DNA of 42,997 bases. It comes from a virus. The translations under genes and the position numbers were made by a program. The notes beneath the pieces are model-generated. The model did not search any database. It had not been told where the DNA came from and worked only from the letters and a program-made list of their open reading frames with translations. Below are positions 4,694 through 12,577 of the stretch, in pieces (position 1 is the first letter of the stretch; the number at the start of each line of letters is the position of its first letter). The stretch lies in the IMG/VR virus record IMGVR_UViG_3300037189_026311, positions 1-42,997 of that record. One strand, 5' to 3'.

Positions 4694-7207
4694 TTAAAGA
4701 ATACGCGCAGCTTCAGTTGCCAAAGCGCTTCTCTCGCCTTGAGTCAAAGTGACATGCCCAGCTAACTCAGAGTCCTTAAACTTATCAATGATATAAGTTA
4801 AACCATTGTTCATGGCATCTAAATGCTTGTTGTCAATTTGCTCAATATCACCAGTGCAAATGATTTTGGTTCCTTCACCAGCACGAGTTAAGATCGTTTT
4901 GACTTCTTCTCGCGTTAAGTTTTGAATTTCATCTATTAGAATAATTGAATCTGGAATGTTTCTTCCGCGAATAAAAGTAATAGCGTTCATTTGAATCCGA
5001 TCTTTTCTCTGAACCGCTTCGAAATTATTTCTCCACTTATCACCATTAGACATCGTGAATAAAAATTCAAAACTATCCATAATAGATTGAAACCATGGAG
5101 ACAGCTTTTCAGATTCTGTATTATGAGTTACTATAAAATTATCAGTTAAATATAAATGTTCGGGATTATCAACTCTAATACACTGAACTTCTTTTTCCCC
5201 AACATATTCAATATTTTTAATTGCAACACGATGCATAAAAGCACAACTATGTCTAGAGGCTTTTCTGCTAATGAAAAATGGATTTATATGAGCCGGCAAA
5301 CTAACAGTAAACTCATAAGATATTTTTCGTTTAATGATAGGTCTGCCATTAATAATGCTCTCTTCTCCAATACGATTTCTTTCGCTAATCGTTGCTCGTC
5401 CCCCAAGAGAACGAACCAATTCTATAATGTCTTCAGCTAACCGTTTAGATGTTGTACAATACGTAGCTTCGCCTCTTTTTTTAATGGTACCATCAGTATC
5501 CATTAAACCTTGAAGTAAGGCAATTCTATTTTCAATAGAATTGTATTTATAATCATCAGGAATAAATTTTGTCCAAGCTTTGGTCCCACTTAATCCAAGT
5601 TTATAAAGCTCTTCTTTAATCGGATTTTGCCATCTATTTTTTAGAGGCATAAATTCAAATTTTAAATTATTTATGCTTGGACCTTCATTGCAATAAAAAT
5701 TCAAACTTTTTCTATTTATTGAAGGAAAAGCTTTACTAGCTAAGCCAATAGAGTTATAAATAACGCTTGAATTATCTATCAAATTAGTCACTTTAACAGG
5801 TCTTGCCGTTTTATTATTGTAAAGTTTTGATCTAAAAGAGTAAGCTATATTTTTTCCACTATTTGTAAGCGAGCAATTTAATTGTTCAACTTCTTTTGAA
5901 ACTCTACCAATAAGTTCTAAATCGGTATTAGATATATTAATATAATCAGATATTGACCCATCGCCTAATATAGCTCCTAAAACATAAGGTGGAATTGCAA
6001 CATCTTTTTTAGAATAATGAACAGCTTCATTTCTTGGTAAGTAATGATTTATTTTACCATCTTTATTTTTTAAAGATTCCATTATTTCTTTTGTCGATTT
6101 GACTGAACCAGGCTTATTTCTTTTTTTATTTTCAAAAGTCTGAGTATACCACAAATGATCTTCGCAGCATTCTGTAGAAGTTCCGTCTGTAGTTGTTACC
6201 TTATATACGGATTTTGTTCCCTTTGGAAAAATTCCAGTTACCTGAGTAGGCTTACCATCCCTAGAAATAACTAGATCGCCCGTCTTTAGAGACCCCATTG
6301 TGGTCCATCCATCAGGAGTAACTATCTTAGCATCTAGCGGCTGTGGTCCAGGCAAAAATCCTATTTCCTGACCAACCGACTCCATTGGCTTATATATAAC
6401 TAACTTCTCATACTGTTCACGATCAATAACCAACTCAATCGCGCTCGCCAAGGCAATCAATGATTTCCCGGTTCCAGCTGACCCGACCAATGTAACCAGC
6501 GCTACTGACGGATCCAATATTAAATCAATCGCAGCACGCTGTTCTTTGTTTCGAGCAGACAAGCCCCATGGAAAATTCTTTCCAACTACTTTAACAACTC
6601 CATCCTCATTCAATCTTCCCATTGAAACTATATTTTCATCTTCATCCGTAAAAACAACGAACTCATTAGGGTGCAATTCTAAATTGTAAGAACGAGGATC
6701 AATTGTTTTTTGATTTAATAAATCAATTCCAGCCTCCGGATCAACAACCGTCTTCATTCCCGAATATAGCTCGTCTGATGTTCCCGAAGTCTTTTCATGA
6801 CCAACAGCAACCATTCCAACCGCTTTAGCGCGGACTCTAAGATTAATATCATTGCTAACGAAAATAACTTCTGCATCGCCTGCTAAGAAAATAGCATTGG
6901 CGCAAGATAAAATCCGAGTGTCTCCATATAATTTATCCCCAAAAGTATTTGGGTAGCTATTAGAATCTATTTTAACAGTTAAACCATTAACTTCAATTCC
7001 AGAAGTAATATCGCCTTGGTTAGATAATTCATCGAGGAGTCTAATGCAGACTCGTGCATTTTTTCCGACTTCTCCTTGAGCTTTTTTTAATTTATCCAAC
7101 TCTTCTAAGACAGCAATTGGAAGAATGACTTCGGAATCTTTATCTAAACTCTTAAAGATGGCAGGATCGGTGATCAATGCAGAAGTATCTAATATGTATT
7201 TTTTCAT
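4694..7207 (-). CDS. phoH: PIN-PhoH ATPase/nuclease with an intein
   Basis: The 837-residue product is a PIN-PhoH fusion (PhoH2/YlaK type) interrupted by an intein; without it the protein is 428 residues. PhoH proteins are ATPases tied to RNA unwinding and phosphate stress, and the PIN partner is a ribonuclease fold. The PIN domain (about 1-130) shows acidic residues Asp7 (LDTSAL), Glu36, Asp96 (GDTRIL) and Asp120 (SNDINLR). The PhoH domain has Walker A GSAGTGKS (242-249) and Walker B ILIDE (Asp759, Glu760). The intein splits the conserved FLPG-TxxEK motif between Gly287 and Thr697. phoH is common in phages of aquatic bacteria, and a role in RNA turnover is known only in part. Confidence 0.93.
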   Translation of the reverse strand: MKKYILDTSALITDPAIFKSLDKDSEVILPIAVLEELDKLKKAQGEVGKNARVCIRLLDELSNQGDITSGIEVNGLTVKIDSNSYPNTFGDKLYGDTRILSCANAIFLAGDAEVIFVSNDINLRVRAKAVGMVAVGHEKTSGTSDELYSGMKTVVDPEAGIDLLNQKTIDPRSYNLELHPNEFVVFTDEDENIVSMGRLNEDGVVKVVGKNFPWGLSARNKEQRAAIDLILDPSVALVTLVGSAGTGKSLIALASAIELVIDREQYEKLVIYKPMESVGQEIGFLPGPQPLDAKIVTPDGWTTMGSLKTGDLVISRDGKPTQVTGIFPKGTKSVYKVTTTDGTSTECCEDHLWYTQTFENKKRNKPGSVKSTKEIMESLKNKDGKINHYLPRNEAVHYSKKDVAIPPYVLGAILGDGSISDYINISNTDLELIGRVSKEVEQLNCSLTNSGKNIAYSFRSKLYNNKTARPVKVTNLIDNSSVIYNSIGLASKAFPSINRKSLNFYCNEGPSINNLKFEFMPLKNRWQNPIKEELYKLGLSGTKAWTKFIPDDYKYNSIENRIALLQGLMDTDGTIKKRGEATYCTTSKRLAEDIIELVRSLGGRATISERNRIGEESIINGRPIIKRKISYEFTVSLPAHINPFFISRKASRHSCAFMHRVAIKNIEYVGEKEVQCIRVDNPEHLYLTDNFIVTHNTESEKLSPWFQSIMDSFEFLFTMSNGDKWRNNFEAVQRKDRIQMNAITFIRGRNIPDSIILIDEIQNLTREEVKTILTRAGEGTKIICTGDIEQIDNKHLDAMNNGLTYIIDKFKDSELAGHVTLTQGERSALATEAARIL
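5120..6346 (-). mobile_element. Class 3-type intein with LAGLIDADG endonuclease, inside PhoH
   Basis: This 409-residue in-frame insert (protein residues 288-696) starts PQPLDAKIVTPDGW and ends IVTHN before Thr697. It has no Cys, Ser or Ala at position 1, so the usual first acyl shift is impossible. It does have the class 3 triplet: Trp353 two residues after block-B His351 (EDHLW), Cys676 in block F (EVQCIRVD) and Thr694 just before the terminal His-Asn. In that class the block-F Cys makes the branched intermediate. Two LAGLIDADG-type motifs are present: YVLGAILGDG (408-417) and LLQGLMDTDG (564-573), the second followed by a usual core, so the homing endonuclease looks intact. Boundaries rest on the uninterrupted FLPG-TESEKL motif. 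Confidence 0.9.
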
Positions 7208-7244
7208 TTATTATTTTTCCAAATAAGGAGGCAATATTACAGTC

Positions 7245-7274
7245 TTAATAATCCTTTCATTAAGGATGTATTAA
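7245..7274 (-). other. Intergenic hairpin upstream of phoH
   Basis: In the 96-base gap before the PhoH gene, TTAATA-ATCCTT-TCATT-AAGGAT-G-TATTAA forms a 12-base-pair stem with one bulged G and a five-base loop. No T-run follows it on the minus strand, so it is not a normal terminator. It could be an mRNA processing or stability element between the 121-residue gene and phoH. Confidence 0.45.
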
Positions 7275-7303
7275 TGTTTAATAATGAGAGAAATATTATT
7301 TTC

Positions 7304-7669
7304 TCAATCATTCGATTCAAATATGCTCCAGCAATTTGTATGCATTTCTAAGAATAATTTCTTTTTTGGATCTAATTCTGCAAGATCCTTTTTCAAAATA
7401 TATTCGGATTTCTTCCATTCTCCGATTAAATCACTATTCATGTAGATTTGAATCTCACCATCATAATGATCTATAACCTGAACGCCATAAGTTGACAGAA
7501 CTTCTCTCAATTTTGATTTATTCTCAATTGAGAGGCTTCCGTCTTCTTCCCATAATTCTTCGATTGGGAGACCAATAGAGCTTAAAACATCCCGAACAAA
7601 TCGGGTCTTTTCTTCCTCTTCGACTCTCGCCGTATTTTCATTGGAATTCAAAAGAATTATGCTACGCAT
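7304..7669 (-). CDS. Unknown acidic protein (121 aa)
   Basis: This 121-residue protein begins MRSIILLNSNENTARVEEE and ends HTNCWSIFESND. The middle reads like an alpha/beta domain (LREVLSTYGVQVIDHYDGEI, followed by IQIYMNSDLIGEWKK). I do not recognise a family. It sits 24 bases after the ribonucleotide reductase large-subunit gene and 96 bases before phoH, so it probably belongs to the nucleotide-metabolism transcript. No cysteine motif or membrane segment supports a specific role. Confidence 0.7.
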   Translation of the reverse strand: MRSIILLNSNENTARVEEEEKTRFVRDVLSSIGLPIEELWEEDGSLSIENKSKLREVLSTYGVQVIDHYDGEIQIYMNSDLIGEWKKSEYILKKDLAELDPKKKLFLEMHTNCWSIFESND

Positions 7670-7693
7670 ATACCAAATATCTGATTATTGATA

Positions 7694-10417
7694 TTATCCT
7701 TCACAAGCCTTACACTCGTTTTCTCCACGAGATGCCATATCGCCCTTGAGAACGCCTTCAGATCGTAAGTAATATAGTGTTTTCAAGCCGCTCTTCCAAG
7801 CCGCAATGTGAACGTCATGAATGTACTTTGCGCTAGAATTGGATGCAAAGAAGAGGTTTAGAGATTGAGCTTGATCAATCCATTTTTGCCGTTGGGCGCC
7901 GAGTTTAATTAATACATGTTGATTAATTTCCCGAGCCGTTAAGAAAACTTCTTTTTCTAAATCAGATAAGAATTTCAAGTGTTGGACTCCACCACTCTGT
8001 TCATTAATAGATTGCCAAACTTCAATCGTATTGAATCCTTTGGACTCCAAAAGTCTTTCAAGCGTTGGATTTTTTCTAATAAAAGTTCCCTTAGCAGATT
8101 TAATGGCGACAATATTAGCCGCAATAGGTTCAATTCCGGCAGAATAACCACCAGAGATGGTAGAGTTAGAGACCGTTGGAGCGCAAGCGATTCGATGAGT
8201 ATTTCGAATTCCGAAACCTTTACACCATTCTGGCTCCCCTAGTTCCTGAGCTAGGACTTTGCTTTCCTCAAGAGATTTTTTATCAATACTTTTAAAGATT
8301 TCAGCATTCAACTGCATTACTTCAAAAGAATCCATTGGAAGCATTTGTTCCTGAAGAAGAGTGTGCCAGCCAAGAACTCCAATTCCAATAGCTCGCCCTT
8401 TAATAGCAGAACGGCGTGCCGCCTCCATCCCCGTCATATTTTCTGTCTTTTGAATATATTCGGACAGAACTGCATCTAAAAATCTAACTGCCAAATTAAC
8501 AGTATCAGTATCTTTCCATTCATCCCAACGAACAAGATTTAATGAAGATAAACAACAAACAAAAGTATGATCTGGATCTGTATATAAGGTTATCTCGCTA
8601 TTGCCAGTCATCAACCCATTAGCTAAAGCAAATTTTCCAGTAGAAGGAACTGTTGGACAATAAACCGGATGAACTCCCTCTAATTTTTCTATTTTAACTA
8701 TTTTTCTAAAAGTAGTTAGAAATCTATTAGGCTTTTTACAATTTTCAAAATTAAGCCTCTTGCATGAGAGTTCATCTTTTAATTTTACAGTATCATTAGC
8801 TGAAATAGTTATTCTATATTTTAGATTAGATTTATCCATGCTATAAGTGATAGCACATGTTTTTAACATGCTTCCTAAATCTAAAATAAATTGTTCATAT
8901 ATACTTGTAATTTGAATTGTATTTTTACATACAGTCCCATCTGCGTCTAATAGACCTGACAGGAATTTTATTTTTGATTTCCTGTTCCAATTACGAACTT
9001 CATCTGGCAAAGATTTTTTATATTCTCTTGACCATGGATGAAGTGATTTTCGAAGAGACAAACCTTTTAATCGTTTAAAAATTTGTTTCCCATAAGATCC
9101 TTTTGAGCCTGTGTTATCTATAATGTCACTAAATGCAACTTTGATGTTGGCATTTGTATTAGCTTTGCTTGGATTAATTTCTAAAACGGAAGAAATGATT
9201 TCTTCTTCGCACATAAATTTTGTAAAATGTAAATTTAATAATGTATTCGTTTCGCTGCTTGTTCCATCACCAATCAAGAACCCTTTGGCATAGGCAGCTT
9301 CAGCAGCTATATTCCCATGCGATTCTTGTTTATGAAATTCAACATAATTTCCTATTTCAAGATCTTTTGTAAGAGTTTCGTGAAATTTATTATTCCTGAT
9401 ATCAGTGTAATTTTTTGAAATGAACCATCTATGTTTATCATTAGAATCAACAAAAGATCCATCTGCCAAATGAATTCTCGTTAAAGAATCATAGCCACGG
9501 AGTTTAAAACTAGAATTTTCAACCCATTTTTTACCATCATAAATTTCAACAGTCTGATCTATTAAAGAACTGATTTTTTTAGGACCATTTTTAGTAGCAA
9601 TTAGTGTGTCTCCAGAAAGACAACAAATATTACTTGTGGATACTTTTAAATTATTTTGTTTATAACATTCAGGATTATTTTTATTAACGTTATCAGAAAA
9701 GAATATATAAGGCTCTCCGGTCTCAACTCTTTCAGTTAAAATTGATTCCCAAATTTTACGTTTATTTTTATCGCCTGCCAGCATAGATTCCATCCATGCA
9801 TCTGTAATAGTAACTCCAATATTAATATTTAAACATCGACGATTCATATCGCCAGTTTGCCTTCGAATATTAAGAAACTCTTCTATGTCTCCATGCTCTA
9901 CTGGAAGGTAGATCGCTGCGGCGCCTTTACGTTGACTTCCTTGTGAAACTGCCACAATAGAACTATCCATTACCTTAGCCCACGGTACTACGCCTTCAGC
10001 CTTACCATTACCTTTAATATCTTTACCTCTTGATCTTAAATCTCCAAAGAATATTCCAACACCAGCTCCATTTTTAGAAAGAATGGCTAATTCATGATTT
10101 TTCATAAAAATAGAGTCAATAGAATCCTGTAAATGTAGACTATTACACGACACTGGGAGCGCTCTGTCTGAACCTAAATTTGCCGCAATAGGAGATGCTA
10201 AGCAAAGCCAATTATTCCATAATATATGGAAAAATTTTTCCTCATATTTAGCTTCGGGAGAATAATAGCTTGCTGCTGCTTTAGCAACTCTTCTATACAT
10301 ACCCTTGGGAGTTTCATTAGGAAGAAGATATCCGCCACATAATGTAGTATATCCTTCATCTTTCATCCATTCAGGAGCTTCACCATTAATTTTAAGTTCT
10401 TCTAATTTGTCAGTCAT
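7694..10417 (-). CDS. nrdA: Class I ribonucleotide reductase large subunit with an intein
   Basis: The 907-residue product is the alpha subunit of class I ribonucleotide reductase, which makes deoxynucleotides for phage DNA. Without its intein it has 566 residues, short because it lacks the ATP-cone. Key residues are visible: Cys91 (PVSCNSL) and Cys621 or Cys622 (VCCLSSLNL) as the redox pair, Asn263, Cys265 and Glu608 as the radical-site triad (E. coli Asn437/Cys439/Glu441), and the tyrosine pair in LYYLR (882-883) for radical transfer. CKACEG at the C-terminus supplies the shuttle cysteines. The intein lies directly after Cys265, so unspliced enzyme must be dead. The small subunit is encoded just upstream, giving a complete NrdAB pair. 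Confidence 0.95.
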   Translation of the reverse strand: MTDKLEELKINGEAPEWMKDEGYTTLCGGYLLPNETPKGMYRRVAKAAASYYSPEAKYEEKFFHILWNNWLCLASPIAANLGSDRALPVSCNSLHLQDSIDSIFMKNHELAILSKNGAGVGIFFGDLRSRGKDIKGNGKAEGVVPWAKVMDSSIVAVSQGSQRKGAAAIYLPVEHGDIEEFLNIRRQTGDMNRRCLNINIGVTITDAWMESMLAGDKNKRKIWESILTERVETGEPYIFFSDNVNKNNPECYKQNNLKVSTSNICCLSGDTLIATKNGPKKISSLIDQTVEIYDGKKWVENSSFKLRGYDSLTRIHLADGSFVDSNDKHRWFISKNYTDIRNNKFHETLTKDLEIGNYVEFHKQESHGNIAAEAAYAKGFLIGDGTSSETNTLLNLHFTKFMCEEEIISSVLEINPSKANTNANIKVAFSDIIDNTGSKGSYGKQIFKRLKGLSLRKSLHPWSREYKKSLPDEVRNWNRKSKIKFLSGLLDADGTVCKNTIQITSIYEQFILDLGSMLKTCAITYSMDKSNLKYRITISANDTVKLKDELSCKRLNFENCKKPNRFLTTFRKIVKIEKLEGVHPVYCPTVPSTGKFALANGLMTGNSEITLYTDPDHTFVCCLSSLNLVRWDEWKDTDTVNLAVRFLDAVLSEYIQKTENMTGMEAARRSAIKGRAIGIGVLGWHTLLQEQMLPMDSFEVMQLNAEIFKSIDKKSLEESKVLAQELGEPEWCKGFGIRNTHRIACAPTVSNSTISGGYSAGIEPIAANIVAIKSAKGTFIRKNPTLERLLESKGFNTIEVWQSINEQSGGVQHLKFLSDLEKEVFLTAREINQHVLIKLGAQRQKWIDQAQSLNLFFASNSSAKYIHDVHIAAWKSGLKTLYYLRSEGVLKGDMASRGENECKACEG
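8600..9622 (-). mobile_element. Intein with LAGLIDADG endonuclease, inside NrdA
   Basis: This 341-residue insert (protein residues 266-606) begins CLSGDTLIATKNG and ends ALANGLMTGN before Ser607. Cys266 can serve as the class 1 nucleophile. The penultimate residue is Gly605, not His; this ending occurs in other phage inteins as far as I recall. It also has Trp331 two residues after block-B His329, Cys587 in block F (VYCPTVPS) and Thr604, the same places as the class 3 triplet of the PhoH intein. LAGLIDADG-type motifs are AKGFLIGDG (377-385) and FLSGLLDADG (485-494). Boundaries come from the NIC-SEI active-site motif that splicing would restore. Confidence 0.9.
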
Positions 10418-10436
10418 AAATTCTCTCTATTAAATA

Positions 10437-11411
10437 TTATTTAGTCTCTTCATCATCCCAAATATTGCTAAAATCAGTAACGCCTTTACTGTATTGGGAA
10501 TTTCTACTTGCAAAAAAATCAACGTGGGAAACGCCAGAGCTTAAAACAGAAAACCATTCCATTCTTTCGAGCGCTTTTTTATCTATGTTTTTATAGATCT
10601 TCTTTAATCCAATATCTCCAAGTTTAGTATTAGTTCTAAATCTAATAAAAGCCTTAAGATCTTGAAGATCAATTCCTTCAATTGGACCAAGCTCAAATGC
10701 TTTTGAAATGAAAGCATCTTCTAATTCAACAGTCAAACGAGCTGCATCATATAACTGCTCTTTTAATTCATCAGTCATGATTTCTGGAAACTCTGAAACT
10801 AATGTTCTAAATAGCCAACATCCGGCATCAGAATGTAGCGATTCGTCCTTGATTGAAAAAGCAATAATCTGACCAACACCTTTTAATTTATTGAATCTTG
10901 AAAAGTTAAGAAGAATAGCAAATGAAGAGAATAAATTAACACCTTCATTAAAAGCAGAAAAAATGGCAAGGCTCCTAGCAATCTCTTCTTTAGTCTTGCC
11001 TTTTGTTGAAATTAACCGATCAATTTTTGCTTTAGCCGTAGGTTCGTGCAGAAACGCATCGAAATCTTCTAATCCTAATGATTGATTTAAATAAGCATAA
11101 GCAACAGCATGAATAGATTCCATGCTAGAAAAAGCGGCAGACATCATCTGGATCTCAGGCTTTTTGAACCATTTAGAAACCATCTGACTCCAATATTCTT
11201 GAATAAAAATTTCAGATTGAGTAAATCCTTTTAGGATATGTCCTATAACATGCTTCTCAGTGTCAGAGAGAATCATCTTCCAATCATTAATATCGGAAGC
11301 CATCTGAATTTCATTGTGTAACCAATGGCTTTGCTGTTGCAATTCCCAATATTTATAAGCTTGCTCATATTCAAACGGAGCATACGTCGCGCGCGGGGTC
11401 AGTAATGACAT
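10437..11411 (-). CDS. nrdB: Class I ribonucleotide reductase small subunit
   Basis: This 324-residue protein is the beta subunit that houses the di-metal centre and tyrosyl radical. The likely metal ligands are all present: Glu67 (FTQSE), Glu98 and His101 (MESIHAVAY), Glu155 (FNEGVN), and Glu190 and His193 (KDESLHSD). Tyr105, four residues after His101, fits the radical tyrosine (E. coli Tyr122), so this looks like a tyrosine-type enzyme and not the Phe-bearing class Ic type. The acidic tail (SNIWDDEETK) resembles the peptide that docks on NrdA. The start is preceded by AAGGAT. It lies 19 bases upstream of nrdA and 9 bases after the sigma gene. Confidence 0.95.
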   Translation of the reverse strand: MSLLTPRATYAPFEYEQAYKYWELQQQSHWLHNEIQMASDINDWKMILSDTEKHVIGHILKGFTQSEIFIQEYWSQMVSKWFKKPEIQMMSAAFSSMESIHAVAYAYLNQSLGLEDFDAFLHEPTAKAKIDRLISTKGKTKEEIARSLAIFSAFNEGVNLFSSFAILLNFSRFNKLKGVGQIIAFSIKDESLHSDAGCWLFRTLVSEFPEIMTDELKEQLYDAARLTVELEDAFISKAFELGPIEGIDLQDLKAFIRFRTNTKLGDIGLKKIYKNIDKKALERMEWFSVLSSGVSHVDFFASRNSQYSKGVTDFSNIWDDEETK

Positions 11412-11420
11412 TAATAATCC

Positions 11421-12050
11421 TTATAATTTAACGTGGTCTTTGAGATGAGACAAAGCACTATCAACTAATTTTACACAATTCAATCGGGTCATCCCCAATC
11501 GCTGACAAACTTTATTAATCGAGATAGGCTTTTCCTGGTCCAAACCATATATCATCGTCATGACCTTCTCTTGGTCCTGGGATAACGAAGACAATCCTTT
11601 CTCTACCATTATTCCAATCTCTTTATTTTCAAATTCTAAATCAGGACATCGAACTGTTTCAATCTGCAATGGCATAACGGACTCTTTATGCGGCGTCACT
11701 TCGCGCGCAACACGTAATGGATAACGAATGGTCGTATGAAGATTAGCAGAACGAGAAATTCTGGTATCAATATATTTATGAGCCCACCAAAAGAAAATAC
11801 CCTTCTTAGGATTATAATTCTTCATTGACATAATTAAAGCTTCAAAACCTTCTTGATTTAAATCATCATAATTAGCAAAAGATTTATATCGATTCGTTTT
11901 CATCGTAACGAGATAGCTAAACTTTTTCATACAAATTGCTTCGTGCTTTTTGAGAGCAACAATATCGGATTCGTTTTTAGTTTCTTCAGCGGTAGTACGA
12001 AGGCTGATGAATTTTTCCATTAAATCTTGAGCTTCTTTTTCTTGGATCAT
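11421..12050 (-). CDS. Phage sigma-70 family transcription factor
   Basis: The 209-residue product resembles a small sigma-70 family factor, which directs host RNA polymerase to chosen promoters. Region 2 is seen at about residues 60-110 (YDDLNQEGFEALIMSMKNYN, then PKKGIFFWWAHKYIDTRI), the core-binding and -10 recognition segment. A C-terminal helix-turn-helix like region 4 lies at about residues 153-207 (LSSLSQDQEKVMTMIYGL, then INKVCQRLGMTR). Regions 1 and 3 are minimal. It probably switches transcription to middle or late phage genes. It has its own promoter (12100-12128) just after a strong terminator, so it starts a new transcript that continues through nrdB and nrdA. Confidence 0.85.
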   Translation of the reverse strand: MIQEKEAQDLMEKFISLRTTAEETKNESDIVALKKHEAICMKKFSYLVTMKTNRYKSFANYDDLNQEGFEALIMSMKNYNPKKGIFFWWAHKYIDTRISRSANLHTTIRYPLRVAREVTPHKESVMPLQIETVRCPDLEFENKEIGIMVEKGLSSLSQDQEKVMTMIYGLDQEKPISINKVCQRLGMTRLNCVKLVDSALSHLKDHVKL

Positions 12051-12099
12051 TATAGGTCTTTCTTCTTGGAGGAAGGATAGATTTCCGCCTCATATGACG

Positions 12100-12128
12100 A
12101 ATATAATTCTTCTCGGAGCGTTCGTCAA
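12100..12128 (-). promoter_or_regulatory. Sigma70-type promoter for the sigma factor/nrd transcript
   Basis: On the minus strand TTGACG (12128-12123) is separated by exactly 17 bases from TATATT (12105-12100). Each box matches the sigma70 consensus at five of six positions. It lies between a terminator and the sigma factor start (12050), giving a leader of about 45 bases. That it fits the host consensus suggests early or middle transcription by host polymerase. Confidence 0.65.
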
Positions 12129-12184
12129 TACCTTCGATATTATTTTTCAATTCGATGCTTGAGATGATATACTCAAATATTGAC

Positions 12185-12233
12185 AAAATAAATAAAAATG
12201 AAAATCAAAGCCTGGTTAAAGCCTTGATTTTCA
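12185..12233 (-). terminator. Rho-independent terminator ending the replication transcript
   Basis: On the minus strand TGAAAATCAA and TTGATTTTCA form a perfect ten-base-pair stem (12199-12233) closing a 15-base loop, followed directly by TTTTTATTTATTTT. It begins 15 bases after the stop of the 43-residue gene. The layout marks the end of the helicase-zinc ribbon transcript. Confidence 0.75.
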
Positions 12234-12247
12234 ATCACAAAATATCT

Positions 12248-12379
12248 TTAAATTTCTTTTAACATTTCAATAACGGATTCGATTGAAGATTTTGTAATCT
12301 CTTCATCTTCTAATAATAAAATAAATTCCAATATTTGGATAATGTTATTTATTTTAATCTTAGATTCTTCGTCATTCAT
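12248..12379 (-). CDS. Small acidic helical protein (43 aa)
   Basis: This short gene encodes MNDEESKIKINNIIQILEFI followed by a Leu/Glu-rich helix and ends VIEMLKEI. It starts six bases after the zinc-ribbon gene's stop and ends 15 bases before a good terminator, which supports it as the last gene of the transcript. No clear ribosome site is seen. It could fold as two short helices. Function unknown. Confidence 0.5.
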   Translation of the reverse strand: MNDEESKIKINNIIQILEFILLLEDEEITKSSIESVIEMLKEI

Positions 12380-12385
12380 TGTAAA

Positions 12386-12577
12386 TTATTTGTAGCCTTC
12401 GCTTGCCCAACCTCCACCAACCAAAATAAAAGAAGTTCCAGAAATCAATCTCTTAGGAGGAGGAGATTCTTTTCCATTTGCTTTGCATTTTGGACATTCT
12501 TCGAGGACATGACTCATAGAATGATATTCTTCAAACTCTTGTTTGCATTGCTCACATGAATATAAATAAGTTGGCAT
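12386..12577 (-). CDS. FmdB-type zinc-ribbon protein (63 aa)
   Basis: The 63-residue product starts MPTYLYSCEQCKQEFEEYHS, with CxxC at residues 8-11 and a second pair, CPKC, about 20 residues later (ECPKCKANG). This is the FmdB/CxxC_CXXC small zinc-ribbon pattern, a family named after a presumed regulator but mostly of unknown role. PKRLISGTSF matches the same family's usual KRLIS segment. The next gene upstream encodes a paralogue with the same layout, and the two overlap as TAATG. Confidence 0.8.
   Translation of the reverse strand: MPTYLYSCEQCKQEFEEYHSMSHVLEECPKCKANGKESPPPKRLISGTSFILVGGGWASEGYK

Noticed and set aside
5156-5440. Plus-strand open frame of 94 codons, with many similar ones across the window
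   Set aside because: It is antisense to the PhoH intein. No plus-strand frame in the window shows a recognisable protein or a ribosome site.
8600-8605. Gly in place of His before the last Asn of the NrdA and RmlB inteins as a sign of dead inteins
   Set aside because: Other phage inteins with Gly-Asn ends are known to me, and the remaining splicing motifs are intact, so loss of function is not supported.
11986-12186. Open frame of 66 codons overlapping the sigma factor start
   Set aside because: It overlaps the sigma gene by 65 bases and runs through a good promoter, so it is most likely a chance frame.
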